A stretch of 64,000 bases of DNA from Physcia stellaris (Eukaryota; Ascomycota; Lecanoromycetes; Caliciales; Physciaceae): positions 124,001 to 188,000 of the forward strand of contig JABSSW010000013.1 in NCBI GenBank assembly GCA_018902385.1, in the 5' to 3' direction. Positions within the stretch are counted from its first letter, which is position 1, and every line of letters starts with the position of its first letter. A program made the position numbers and the translations under genes. A model generated the notes under the pieces. The model worked only from the letters and a program-made list of their open reading frames with translations, did not search any database and was not told the origin of the DNA. Of the stretch, positions 35,460 through 48,993 are shown one piece after another.

Positions 35460-36200
35460 GCGATTGACTGAATCAGAATGCTGAAACAAATGAGACGAAA
35501 TTGCAATGACGAGACTTGACACGTCTATAGAGGCGATTCTCCTTTTCGAGTTTTGATTTTGCAGCTTTCGTTTCTTCTTTTTTCGAGATCACATACTATC
35601 TTCCTTTCTTGTCGCGTCTTTTTTGAACTGTTTTTGTGCTTTGAACGACGTTGACGTCGTTTATGAACTCTTTTTTCGACGACTTGAATCTTGAAATTTG
35701 AAAGTTTGTTTCTCGACACAGTGACAGTTTCAGTTTGAGCCGTTCGATGTTTCGTGAACTACTGCTTTTGCTAAAAAATTATCGTTCAAACACTCATGTA
35801 CATAGTATGTTCTAGCACTGAGGCAAACGAGACTTTAGCGCGACTGACTGAATCAGAATGCTGAAACAAATGAGACGAAATTGCAATGATTGAGACTTGA
35901 CACGTCTATATAGACGATCTTTTTTTTCGAATTCTGACTTCTGCAGCTTTCGTCTCTTCTTTTTCATTCATTCACGTCTCAATAGTCGTTGTTTCTGCGT
36001 ATCAATTTCACTTCCGACAGAAAACCCTGTCGCGTAGACAGAAAAAATTTGTTTCTCGACACAATGACAGCTTCAGTTTGAATCATTCTGATTCTTCGTG
36101 AGTTATTACTTTTGCTAAAAGATTATCGCTCAAACACTCATGTACATAGTATTTTAACAATGAGACGAACGAGACTTTAACTTCGTCGTCTCGATCGATA
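35460..36200. repeat. 379-bp tandem duplication in the internal region of the outer element
   Basis: The segment starting GACTGAATCAGAATGCTGAA at about 35463 recurs at about 35842 with ~90% identity, including GAGACTTGACACGTCTATA and CTCAAACACTCATGTACATA. Two adjacent copies of about 379 bp, the second slightly truncated, AT-rich and non-coding. Confidence 0.75.
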
Positions 36201-36458
36201 ATTTTTTCATTTTTTTCGTCATCAAAATTCTTGTTTCTCGCGACTTTTACATCAGAAATTGTACACGAACGTTCAGAAAACATATCATCGAAATCAGTAA
36301 TCGAATTATCAATTACTTTTTCAAAATTTTTATCAGAATTTTTGTCGATTGCAACATCAAAAAAGTCGATATTTTGAACAAAAATAATTTCACGATTAGT
36401 TGTTGCGTCGAAACTTTCACGTTTTTCGATTGCGACATTCAAATTGATGTACAAATCG

Positions 36459-36647
36459 TGTTACGAGCATGTCTGAAAATCTCGATTGAAATCTTATCTT
36501 ATCAGCGAAAATTCATATCGAAACTAGTGATGATTTGACACACATTTTTACTTTTGATATTCGACTTTCATATAAATATTTGCTTTCTAAATCAAATATT
36601 CTCGTTTTGTTATCTGTTTATCTTCTAGTCAGACACGATTTTTGACA
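36459..36647. repeat. left LTR of the 1.9-kb element
   Basis: 189-bp direct repeat of 38156-38345, TG...CA ends. Confidence 0.85.
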
Positions 36648-36859
36648 TTATATTTGATTTTCATCGTGACGAACGATGTAAACTTCACATTCGCTATCAT
36701 CGATCAGCGAGTAAAAAGAAACAAAATCGATCAATTTGTGACGATGTCGCTTTCAGCACAACTTCATATCAATCAGCAATGACGATGATTCATTGTTTTT
36801 AACACGCGATTTTTCGCTTTGAGTTCTGCGAGATTAATTGACATCCGATCAAATTCTGC

Positions 36860-37030
36860 TTTCGTGAATTGCTCGTCGAAATACGCGAGTAATTAAATAA
36901 AATCGCCAGACGCTCGTAAAAATACGCGAGATTAAAGAAAATCGCCAGTTGTTCGTAAAGAAAACGAATAAAAACAAAGTTTTCATCGTTCGTAGAGATA
37001 CGCGAGCGTTTAAAAGAAAATCGTCAAAAT
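36860..37030. repeat. short tandem motif with AATACGCGAG and AAAATCGCCAG, about three units
   Basis: Within the internal part of the 1.9-kb element, a unit of roughly 45 bp (GTCGAAATACGCGAG...AAAATCGCCAG) recurs three times in degraded form. Confidence 0.5.
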
Positions 37031-38155
37031 GTGAAATTCTTCTGAGAATGATCACGAAGCATGACGTCTTCGTGAGTTGAATGAAAAATTTACATAAAGC
37101 ATCTTCATGTCAATGAAACGAGTCAATAATCAATCTTTCTGTTCGTCGAAATCAGTCGACATTCAATTAATAATTGATCTTTTCGTTCTGAAAGTCAGTC
37201 AATCAGTGAGTCTGCTACAACGACAGTCAATTGTCGATTTTTTTTTGAACTTTCGACATTTAATCAATAGACGATCTTTTTGTTTTCGAATCAATCAATT
37301 CATTCATTAAATGACTTACAATACTCATCTTTTTAAGCGTTGAAACATCGCTTGATAAAAAGAAAAATAAAAATCACACACACATCAAATCATTTATTTC
37401 TAACAAACAAATCAACATTCAAAACATCAAACAAAAAAATTTGAATTTCGTTTCGTTTCGTCAGTCTCAGCAATCTGTTTGCTACAATGACACTCAATGA
37501 ATTCGCTACAACGACTAATTAGTTTGTTTCAATGACATCAAAAGCGCATGCGTTGTTTTTTCGATTTTTTACATTTTCGCAATCAACATCAACGAAGATG
37601 AATCTATTACACAACGATACGAAAGCAATGACATGAAAAGTTGAAAAAAACGAATCAATGCGAATTTGTTGCACGATCAAATCAGCTCGTCTTTTTCGCA
37701 ACTCTTTGTCAATCGTCGATGCGTCAACATTTTGTTCTGTTCAAAATCTGCAGTCAATCAGAACGCGTCGATTAATAAAAACTCGAAAAGTTCAAATTCG
37801 AAAAATTTGAAACAACATACGTTTGCGAAATCGATATCGTTTTGTTGCTTCTGTTTTTACCTTATTCTGTTCGAGAAATTCATCGATTCATCATATTAAT
37901 TTGCAGATATCTTCGCGATCAAAATTCTCAACAAGATTTTCATTCTCGTCGCATATATTTACTTTTTTCATTCTCGCACATTTTTTGCTTTCGGATTTAT
38001 TGTTTCACGTTTATCGTATTTGCTTTGAAACTTTCAGCGTCAATCATGTTCAGACAGATATTTGAGTCACAATCAACGAATTTCTTTGCAATGTCGATCG
38101 ATAAAAAGAATGAATAATTGCTTCGAGACGAAGTTTGAAACGAACGAAAAAATAA

Positions 38156-38345
38156 TGTTACGAGCATGTCTGAAAATTTCGATTGAAATTTTATCTTATC
38201 AGCGAGAATTCATATCGAAACTAATGAAGACTTGACACACACTTCTATTTCTGACATTCGATTTTCATGTAGATATTTGCTTTTTTAAATCAAATATTTT
38301 CGTTTTGCTATTTGTTATTTTTCTAGTCAGACACGACTTCTGACA
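38156..38345. repeat. right LTR of the 1.9-kb element
   Basis: 190-bp direct repeat of 36459-36647, TG...CA ends. Confidence 0.85.
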
Positions 38346-38664
38346 AGTCGTTGAAAAATGCAAACATTGTTTGTTCGTTTATTTCGTTTCGAACGTTTAC
38401 ATCGAAATTTTATTTCATTGTGAACGATTTGTATCACATGTTCGTTGAAAAATCGAATTCATTTGATTTGCAACGACATCAAATGCGTTTGTTTTTTTCG
38501 AAAATTCATGACAAATGCAATTTCAAAAACAATTGTGATTTCATACAAAGTCGCATTACGTCATACTTTCATGCGATAATTTCATTTGTTTTCAAATCGA
38601 TCAAATTCGAAACATTTGCATCAACGCATGTTTCGATAAAACAATCGACTCGTTCGTTATTTCA

Positions 38665-38807
38665 TGTTATGATACAGATGTTTGTAATGTAAAAGAAATG
38701 AATTGACTAGTTAGAAAAAATTGCTGACTAAATACTACACGTGTCAAGACATTATGATTTCGAAACAATCATTTAACTAATTATGTCAGTATGTCAATGT
38801 CATAACA
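38665..38807. repeat. Gypsy LTR, left copy (143 bp)
   Basis: Direct repeat of 48301-48443 with TGTTATGA...TCATAACA termini; unusually short for a Gypsy LTR. Confidence 0.9.
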
Positions 38808-41800
38808 GATGACAACAACAAAAAAAGTTCAATGCTTTCATTGACACATTTAATCTATACATATAATCATGTCTCGATCAACATATCACACATCAATCAT
38901 TTATTCGCGTCTAATTTTTCGAAATCTATTTTTAGAGCGATTTCTATCACGTTTTTCGCGTTCTTTTCGTGTTTCGCTTTTTCGTCAGCTTGAGCAATGA
39001 GATGTTGTAAATCGTAAACATCAACAAAATTCTTGAACGTATCGAGAACGTGCAAAAATATCAAACATTGTGTTTCGAATCGTAATCTTTTCATTTGACT
39101 AAATAGTTAATGCGATTTGTAAAAGTGATACGTCGATTCAACAAACGTTCGATTTCGTACAACGAAATTTGTTCGATTAATGCAATAAATTGTTCTTCGT
39201 GAACTGATGACGAATTTTTATCGACAATTCGATCATACAAATTCGTGTCACGCGTAACTGATTTTAATTGTGCAATTGATACAACAAAATGTATTTTCAT
39301 GACAGAAAATAGTTGTAATCGAAACGCTAAATTGTCGATTTTTTCAATAATCGAAAAGAATTTTACGCGCTGTTTCGACAACTTGTGATTAAATAAATCG
39401 AGTATAATGTAATCATGATGTAAACGTAAATACATTTTGTCGTCAATTTTGAGTTTTAACGTTTTGTGCACTGCATCGTAGCGAGTTTTGCTCAAAACGT
39501 TAACGAATGTCATAGCAACTTCGACGTTTTCGCGCTTGATTTGACGCAATTAATTGTAATTTTCAAATGATAGATTCGTTAGCATGTTTAGCGTATCATT
39601 GACTTTGAACTCGTAAACAAATTCGTTCGAAACGTATTTTGTAATGACGTGAACAACGTTGTTGTTTTCAACTTGTATGAATGATAACACGTCAATTCAC
39701 TCGTCATCGAAATGTGCGATGACGTGAAAGCGCAAAACGATTTCGATGAATTGATTGATTCGTTTCGATTGATCATTCGTTTGAGAATGATAAACTGTGA
39801 AAGTGAATATAGTTGTTTTGAGTTTATTGAACATCGTTTGTCAAAATCTGACATGAATTTGTTATTTCTATTTGATACAGTAACATACGAGATATTTCAA
39901 TCGTGTTTCATAAACGTTACAATGATTACATTAGTTCAATCAATTGCAAATCAGATATCGTGATTCGAAATCAATAAAATCTTTTTCGAGAATTTGCACG
40001 TAATCGTAAACAATACGTTTATGTCACGATTAAACGATAATTTCACGATGAAATTCATGATTATTATATGAAAAAATATCGTTGATAATATTATAAATGT
40101 GAATTCGTCGTAAACAAAATGACGTTTGATTTGATTAATTTGACATTTTGAACAATAAATTATGTAAATTTTAAAATGTTTAATCATTGAATGTACGTAA
40201 ATCGAATTGCGTAATTTATCGTACGTGCGCATGAAATCGTCGTGATGTGTAAAATCGTGAATTTGTTGAAATATTTCAATTTTCATGATTGCGAATATGC
40301 ACAAACGTTTCGAATCGAAATCAAAAATGTAATACAATAAGTCATTTTTGTATCGAAAACGTACATCACGAGAATCAAAAAGCTCGTAAATCTTCAACGA
40401 AACGATAGCAAATGTGATTACAAAAATAATTTCGTGCGCAAATGTAATTTCGTGCGTCGATACAATTTCGTTAATAATAAATGTAATTTCGTTCGTAACA
40501 ACAATTTCGTGCGAAAATGTAATTGACGTAATTGACGCAATTACGACAACAAATCGTACAATGACGAATATTTTGAATCAATGTTCGTCATTTTGATACG
40601 TTTGTTTAAATCGAATTTTGAAATCGTTTGACATTTTCATTAACGTCACATGATGAAAATACAAAAATGTTTTCAAAATCAAATTTGTTTGTGTGAATTT
40701 CAAAATATGTTCGTACAATGATTCGAATACGTCGATTTTGTCAATAATAATCACGTCAACTTGTAATCTGAATAAAACATTTGACATTACGTTCGTTTTG
40801 TCAACTTTGTGTTTAACGAACAAATTGAAATCAAATAGATATTGCAAAGCTCGCATTAAACGTAAATTCAATTTGTCACTATTGAAAATAATGAAAATGA
40901 TTTGTCGACTAATAAATACAACAACAAAGTGATCAATATAAATGATAATTGAAAATATTTCAATTGATTTTATCATATGTTTGATTTTACGAATTATTCA
41001 CACAATGTCGATTATTTTCAACTTTGTTGATCAATAATTTTTTCGACGTCGTTCAAACATCGATTAAGAAACATTATTGATTGAATGATTGTACGCGAAT
41101 ACGTGACATCGTTAAATGAATCATTTAACACGTGATACATTATTGCTGCAAAGTTTCACTGTTTGAAAACATTCAAATCAATGTAAAGTCGACGTTTTCT
41201 GTCGAAATGAATCAAAAACGTTGATGAAACGAATGCGATTTACAAATCTCGAAAAACGATACGTTTCTCGAAAGTAAAGTCGTACAATTGCGTTTTAATT
41301 GTCTGTTTTTTTCGTGCAAATTCGCTGACAGTAACGTTTTCGTGAGCGTGATTTTACGTTTTTGTAACGACTGTACACGTTGAGCGTAACGAAATATTGA
41401 TGAACGTAATCAACTCGTAAATTTCATGAAGATTTCGAAATCACGCAAACTAAATGAAAAGCGTAATGAAATAATGACGACTATTTTTTCAACAATAATA
41501 AACATGTCTAAATTATCAACTCGTTGATTTAACAGAGTAACAAAAAATACGCTAAAAACGACTTCGTGACAATTAAATTAATGCGTTTCGTGCGAAACAT
41601 TTGAAAAAGCGTGCGTAAATGTTTCAAATGTTTTTGTAAAATTTTGAAATGAACGATAATATCATTCACGTACGTTTTAACGAATTGTTTGTACGAACGT
41701 AATAACTTGTTCGTTTGACGTTGCACGTAAGAAAATGAATTTTTGTAATTCATAAAAATTACGTTGAATTTTTTTGTTCACGATGCGTCACAATAATGAA

Positions 41801-43924
41801 TTTGTGACGATTTTTGCGTTGCACGTTGAATTGATGAAATCAATTCACGACATCAATGATAAAAATGTAAAACGAATCGACAATTTCAATTATGATATCA
41901 AATTGCAATGAAAACGAATAATTGTCGTTTTCAATGATGTCGTTTAAATTTTTTATGTTTATCATTACACGTTTTTTTTGATCTGTGAAAATGTCGCGTC
42001 AAACAACGAAAATTGAATAATTGAACGAAATAAATTGAATCGTTCAATGCAATTTGTTTTGTTGATGTAATTTGTCGAAAATAACGTCAATAAAATTGCG
42101 ATTCTTGATTTTTAAAAAATATATTTTGTTGAATTTAAATACAGTTTCAAATTTAAAATTAATAAACATTCATTCGTTTTCAAAAATGTTTACAGTAAAA
42201 TCAAAATCGCGAAATATGTTTTGATAGCTGTTCATTAAATTAGTTAGTTCGAACATTTCAACTCCGTACACGGTAACGTCACTAGATAGCACGTGCTTCA
42301 GACTAAAATCGATTTGTGACACAATAAGCACAGCGAGTTGAGTGCTCGAAATGAACGATACAGTAAATTCGTTCAACGATGTAATCGATTCGTGCGAAAC
42401 GTGCGAAATTGTGTTTAATGTAACATACGTTGCAACAAAAGTAACGAAATTGACGATCAATTGTTTTTTTCATGAACGCTCGTTCATTCAGTCACTAATT
42501 GCTTTGTATGATTTTTTTGACATAATCAAATAACATTTCTGCTTGATTGTATTCAATAATCATGTTTAGTCGTGCACGTTTTGCAAACGTAATAAACTGA
42601 AATGTGACGTTACGAACAAGCATTTTGAACAAATTGTTATTTACAACGTGAACATACACGTCGTCATCGTATTTTAAATCGTATTGACAATGAGATTCGA
42701 ACAGAAAATCTCTATCGTCAAAAAAAAGAATCGTGATACGTAACGAATATCTTCGCAAAATCATCGAATTGTAAAATGTATGTCTGACGAGAACGAATAG
42801 TTCGTTTGACGTGCGACGTAATTTTGCTAAATGTTTCAATTGACACACGAAAATTTTCACATTTAGTTATAATGAAACGACGTTTCTCGAAATCTATCTT
42901 GATGTTTTGTGAATAGATAATATCATTAGCGAAGCAACATGTTGATTGCAAAATCGTCAATAAAATGCATCTCAATTTCAATAACGTCAATAATTTCGCG
43001 TTTTGACTTGAAGCATTTCATCAAACGTCATGTTAACAAACATGAACTCGTTTGACTTGACAATTTTGTCATTTACGTTTCGCACAGATATAGATGAAAT
43101 TAACTTTTGAACAAATACATCAGATAACAATTTGATAAGAAACTTGCGATCAATCATAGTAACAGAACAATCAATATCGATGCAAATTTTAGTGTTTTCG
43201 ATTTATTATTTAATTTAACAGTAACTTGATCGTATTGATATTCACGAAAAACGTAATCAGAATTAACTTCGTCAAAGCGTACAATAGATTGAATAACACG
43301 ACGATTGATTGAAACGAAAACGTGCGAAAACTCGTAAATCTTCTTGTGAGAAATTTTAATGTTTGAAGAAGTCGAAATCGTAAACGAAAATAATAATTTT
43401 ATTATCGATACAGCGTCAGCGTGATCAGCGTGCTCAAACGTGTCAAAAATCAACACGCAATGCGTAAATGTTTGAACAATTGATTTCTAAACGTAAAAAT
43501 ATTGTTACAGTGAATACAATTGTGTGCGACAGTTTCGATAGCAAACGTCAAAAATTGACGTTTTGTGCGATTTCAACGTTCTGATTGTAATCATCAAGCA
43601 AGTCAGCTTGATCATCGTAAGCGAACACGTCATCGTCAATATTCTGATATTGATAATCAATGAGCGTCGTTGATGTCATTTATGATGTAATTATTCTCGT
43701 TCGTTTCGTCAACAACGTTAACTTGATACGTTGCTTGAAAACGCTGTGCATATTCATCATAATCATTATAGTCGTTTCGTTGAGTATTGTTGAACGATCT
43801 AAAAAACTGTCGTGATGACATAAATTGCTGTTGATTCGAATTTGACGCGTTGACGTTTGTTGAGTCGACTGTAATCTGTAATCGATTCGATGAAATAGAT
43901 AGCGTGCGAACGTTAACTCAGTAC

Positions 43925-45790
43925 AAGAATTCTTTCCTAGCGTGAGATGCACGACTTTCGAATAAATCTGATTTCGGGACAATCTATTCCGTATTCCGCC
44001 TAAGGGCCCCTGAGATAAGACGAAAATTCAGAAAAGTCCTCATGTTGACTGTCTGACTACCATACAGTTTACCATACAAAGTGAGCAACCGAATCAGAAA
44101 TATTGCTCAATGTTTCTCATTTGAAATTATTATTTCATTCTGACATGAACTCATGTCACACTGAAATTTGTTGAAACACATCATTCATCTCTACTGTTGA
44201 TATCGCTGTTCAACTGTGAAAGTATTTTGCAATACAAATTAATATGAAAAATGACATGAAAACTGCCAGAAATCATTGCAAATCGTAAAACTCGTGCGAG
44301 TTTAACACATATATGTATTAGCGATATGCGATAATCGTCGCCAACAACGTTAAATAATCGTGTTTTTTTCAACAACGCTAACGTTTTCAACAACGCTAAT
44401 GTGAAATGCACGCTAGAAGAATTTTTGTATATATATTGCAATTGCAATAGAAATTGCAATAGAAATTGCAACAATGTTGCAATTGCAATTGCAATTGCAA
44501 CAATGAAATTCAATCAAAAGTCAACTGCTCATCGCTTGATAAATGTTTTCGATTTTTGCGATTTGAACGTAATCATGTGTATATTCGAACGCAAAATCAA
44601 CAATGCCTCAACGTATAATCATGTTGTCAATGATTCAAGCGATGCACAATAGAGCGATTGTTGACAGGCCGTGAGATGATGACGAAAGCTGTGATAATTG
44701 ATAACTTCAATCCTAAGATGAAGCGCTGTTGCAATTTGCAGACGTGTGCCTTGTTAAATCATCTAAATTTGAAAAAACTATCAACCTATTCGACGTGCGA
44801 ACCGAACCAAACACTCGATTCGAAATCATGGTTGATAAGTCCGGTGACAAGTGTATGAGAATTGATGCATGACAGGAGCCGCATGACTTAACATACTTCT
44901 ACCGGTTTGGACCTCCATGGCCTACCTTTTAGATAGTAAAGCACAGCATCCTACGCGTGCATGGAATCTTGCTCTCTTCACCGCACTCAATCTGTGCTAT
45001 CTTTATCAGATACTGAACTCTTCTTGCTAACCACACTGTACGCGAATGAAAAATCGATTATTCCTGATTTCGATCTGAAAATCTTCTAGTCTTTACCTTA
45101 CATCACAATTGCGTGTCGGATGTTTCGAAAGCATACATACCCCAATTTGATAGTAGTATCGGGATTCCAACAAATCGATGATCTACCTGTCCAGCGCAAG
45201 GCGTTCGTGAAAGAACTTTTCCTGATCTTTCTGGTCAGTCCATGAATGAGAATCGACTTGACTCGAAAAGAAACAATATGAAACTCCCGAAGCCAAAAAT
45301 ATTTCTTGTGAACGTTCAAAATTCCATGTTTGCGACCCAAAAGCTGATCAATAGTTCTAGATGAATCTACTCAAAGCGAGATCGTGAAAATCAGATCGGC
45401 CCAGCTCAGGGGTTCAAATAGTAGCTAAGCTCATCACCGTGAACCAAGGATGGATGGATATCGGATTTCGAAAATCAGCCTTCTGTGCACAGCTAAAGCG
45501 TAACCGCAGTCTTTATTTAGCATGGAAGCCCGTAGATAAGATACTCGTACTCTAGCAAAAAATCGACCATCATAAAAGTGAACGAATGACTGTTGCCTCC
45601 TCCTAGCTATCGTACTTTTCCAACTGACCCTACCCACAGATTCCACCATACTATCTCCCTCTCTTCTCCCGAGTCTCATGGATGCAGCTTTCTCTGAATC
45701 TTACTGAAATCATCATTGATATGATGTAGACACATTTGAAAAAAAAAATGACGTTTGACATCCAGTATCTCCAAGGATCCTTCCTTGTCT
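43925..45790. other. ~1.9-kb block of more normal composition inserted in the Gypsy element
   Basis: Gypsy-like AT-rich DNA stops near 43925 and resumes near 45790. The block between contains GC-richer stretches (for example CGCCTAAGGGCCCCTGAGA near 43996, and 44640-45780) that do not show the composition of the surrounding repeats. No LTR, terminal inverted repeat or recognisable protein was found in it; the boundaries are approximate. An AT-rich stretch at about 44430-44510 contains repeated TTGCAATTGCAA. It may be a later insertion that escaped RIP, or captured host DNA. Confidence 0.5.
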
Positions 45791-48300
45791 TCATAGACGA
45801 TAAATACTTGTTTGAATATTGACTTTGATTTGAATAATCGACTTGATAATCAATTGACTTGTAAGTTTGATAATTTGTTTGTTGATAGTTTTGACGAAAC
45901 TGTTGCTGAAAAGACTGATTTTGATAAACATTATTCGTATAACGAGATTGAAAAGATTGACGCTGAGACTGAAACGATTGTCGTTGAGATTGCGACTGAC
46001 GATTGTTATTGTTATATTGATCGAATTGTTGAAAACGAACATTTTGTCTAAATAGTTGATTGCGACTATTTTGATTATTTTGATCGTTGATATTGCTGCG
46101 AAGTTTAGCAACTTTAGCTCATCAATCGTGTTTGAATTCGTTCATATCGCTAAGCATTTCGTTGATAATAATATTATTTTTGAAACGACGTAACGTGTCA
46201 ACTCGTACATCAATGTCGATGTCATTGTAAATGAAATTCAATTAATTTAATACGTTGATCATGTCAATATTTTTAATTAGTCGAATGATTTTCTGTGCGT
46301 ATTCACGAAATTCACGCTGTACAACGACATTTCTCAGTGTGTAACGCTGTTGCACTAAACTATTCATGACAACGTTAATAGATTGTTTGAATTTATTGTG
46401 CAACAAATTAATTCATTCAAACAATTTTTTTTGTTCAATCATAATCATTTTAATCATTCGACGTTCAACGTCAAACAATTTATTTGTTCATCATTTCAAC
46501 GCAATATTTTTTAAACTAAATCACAAATTGTTTTTAATTAGTTGTTCGTCACGTGTAAAAGTCATTTTTTCGCTCGTACAATGAATAAATGTACGTTTCG
46601 AAAATATGTATTTTTATCAATGTTAACGATAAAACTTGCTTCATTAACAAGCGATTTGTCATCGTAATAAAAATCGAAAAAATCGAGATTCGCAAAGTTT
46701 CATTTGATATTGTTGTCAATATTATCATCATTTTGATTTGATGATTCGAAAAAATCAAACGAATCAAATGATTTAACGTTATCGTCGTCATCGTCACGTT
46801 CACGAAATATAATTTGAATAGTTTTTCGTACAATGACTGCAATGATTCGTTGCTGTTTTACAATGAAATCGATCATATTTCGTGTTGACTGTGATTCAAT
46901 AAACTCGTGATGTATGATTTCGTCAGCAAACGTAACGTTTGTAACACGTCGAAAAAATGAATTGATTACAGACGAATAATTTGATGCTTGTGATGAAATC
47001 GAACGTAAATCGAAACGAATAGAAACGTTTTCTGTATTAATCACTGATTTGTTTCGACGTGATATTCGTGAAACTTTAACAAAAGAATTTTGTGACTTTT
47101 GTGACAATTTTGATTTGAGTGATGTGTCATTGAACGAATTATGCGAAAACGTCACAAAGTTGCTAGACGTTGAGCGTTGACGTTTTCTAATTAATTTTTG
47201 AAAATATTTCGAGTTACGATAAGTTGTAATAACGTTGCAAAAGTTTCGAACGATTTTAACAAACACACGAAATTGCTTTCAATTCGTAAATCAATCAAAT
47301 GATTTTTGAAGTCGAATTTAGATCGAAAAATTGAAATCGTAAATCAATTGATTTAATTGAATTGAATACGATGCTTAAAACAATAAATTCAGCTTTCGAT
47401 GTTTCGAACGATCACGATACGTTTGCAAAGATTTTGAAATCGTACAATCTGAACGTTTTGCTGATTATGTTCGATTCTACTGAAAAAAATGTCAATTTGA
47501 ACTAAGATACGCTGAACGAAACAGTAAATAAAACGTACAATTGATACAGAAACGAACGAAATACACGTCAAAAAGATGTAAAATAGTCAGCGTACGAATT
47601 GTAGTGTACGAATCAACGTGCGAGTCGTACGTACAGTAATTAATGAATGAAACTGAGACAAACGAGTGTATTATAGTCACGAACTGAAACAAACGAATAC
47701 TGAATAACAAATGTTTGAACGTCAATAATACAACAAAAAACGAACGATAAATTGCGAATAAGATGAAAGACTGAAAAAAAAAAAGCAAAAAGAAAAAGTG
47801 CTTTGAACAATTCATTTTATCATCATTTGTGACAGATGCGTGCAGATGCGAATGCGAAATTTTCTGATCAATAGTCGAAAGATACGCACACGAGATGACG
47901 AATTGTTGACGTACTCGTTTCACAAACAGAAAAACATTCAATTGATGAGTAATCATTGACTTTGAGCAGAATTCGATGCTTGATGCGATGAATAAATCAA
48001 GTCGTTAATACTGTATTGCTGACGACGACGAGAATGTTGACTAGTCAATGTAAACAATTCGTAAATCATTTACGTGAAAATATCGTAATAAGTGAGTCAA
48101 ATTGCAGTACGAAACTTGAAAATGCAACGAAACGAACGAACTGATTGAGATTGAAATAGAGATTGATTGATCGAATAAATCGAATCGTTCGATGTTGATT
48201 TGATGTTGATGTTCTCGCAAACAAATGTTAATGCTGAAAAACATCTGATCAGTCTGTTAGCAATCAATGATGCAAAACAAAATTTGATGATGCTATCATA

Positions 48301-48443
48301 TGTTATGATACAGATGTTTGTAATGTAAAAGAAATAAATTGATTAATTAAAAGAGATTGCTGACTAAATACTACACGTGTCAAGACATTATGACTTCGAG
48401 ACAATCATTTAACTAACTATGTCAATATGTCAATGTCATAACA
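48301..48443. repeat. Gypsy LTR, right copy (143 bp)
   Basis: Direct repeat of 38665-38807; same termini and the shared core ACTAAATACTACACGTGTCA. Confidence 0.9.
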
Positions 48444-48783
48444 ATTCATTTGTTTCGTTTTATTTTTCGATTTTCTTTTTCGATGCGTTTTTTTTTTTCG
48501 ACATTTTCGCGTTCATTTTTTGTTTGCAAACATTGTCAAAAACGTTTTGTCATTTATCGATTTATCGATTGAATCATGTCAAATGTTTTCAGAATTGAAA
48601 ACAATGAAATATTCATGAAACAACGTTATTGAAATTTTGTTTTTTTTCGTTTTACTTTGAGAAAGTATTGACTTTTCTTCGAAAAAGTCATTACTTTGAA
48701 AAAGTTAACATGTTGTTTGTTAATTTGTTTTGTTCGTTCGATTTTTTTGTTAATCGTTGATCGATCTGAAAAAATTAAAAGTT

Positions 48784-48993
48784 TGTTGAAATACAATTTT
48801 CGCAAATGTGTTGTGCAGATGTTGCAATCAGAATTCAGTTGATATAATTTGACGAAAAAAAAAATTAATGCGTTTTTGTTGAAATTAGTGTTTTGACATT
48901 TGCACATTTTTTGCTTTCATTTGCATGTAATTTACAAGAAAAAAACGAAATTCAGAACAATAAAATGATAATCACTCATGATTTTTTTCAATA
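48784..48993. mobile_element. solo LTR of the outer-element family
   Basis: A third copy of the ~207-bp outer LTR, starting TGTTGAAATACAA and ending TTTTTTTCAATA. It is flanked by a perfect 5-bp duplication AAGTT (48779-48783 and 48994-48998), so it is an independent insertion reduced to one LTR, sitting within the internal region of another member of its own family. Confidence 0.85.

Larger units (their letters stand above)
36459..38345. mobile_element. 1.9-kb non-autonomous LTR element nested in the outer element
   Basis: Direct repeats of 189 and 190 bp (36459-36647 and 38156-38345) start TGTTACGAGCATGTCTGAAA and end TCTGACA or TTTGACA, with TG...CA termini. Flanks AATCG (36454-36458) and AGTCG (38346-38350) match at 4 of 5 positions, the difference being G/A, as RIP would give. 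The ~1.5-kb internal part shows no polymerase, integrase or gag, so it is a short non-autonomous (TRIM/LARD-like) LTR element. Degraded; LTRs ~89% identical by eye. Confidence 0.75.
38665..48443 (-). mobile_element. Gypsy (Ty3) LTR retrotransposon fossil, minus strand
   Basis: Two 143-bp LTRs (38665-38807 and 48301-48443) with perfect inverted ends TGTTATGA...TCATAACA bound a 9.8-kb element (about 7.9 kb without the block inserted into it). Flanks TTTCA and ATTCA match at 4 of 5 positions. Minus-strand remnants appear in Ty3/Gypsy order: possible gag (46700-47266) and a Gln/Asn-rich gag tail (45812-46110), protease/RT-proximal pieces (42170-42990), a reverse transcriptase piece (41529-41753), an RNase H-region piece (40578-40976), the integrase zinc-binding region (39951-40397) and a chromodomain-like C-terminal region (39091-39549). 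It is broken in many places. The LTRs differ at about 10 of 143 sites, all transitions by my reading, in keeping with RIP. Confidence 0.9.

Noticed and set aside
45400-45440. GGGTTCAAATAG, a tRNA/SINE B-box-like string
   Set aside because: No matching A box, anticodon arm or acceptor stem around it; a tRNA or SINE could not be supported.
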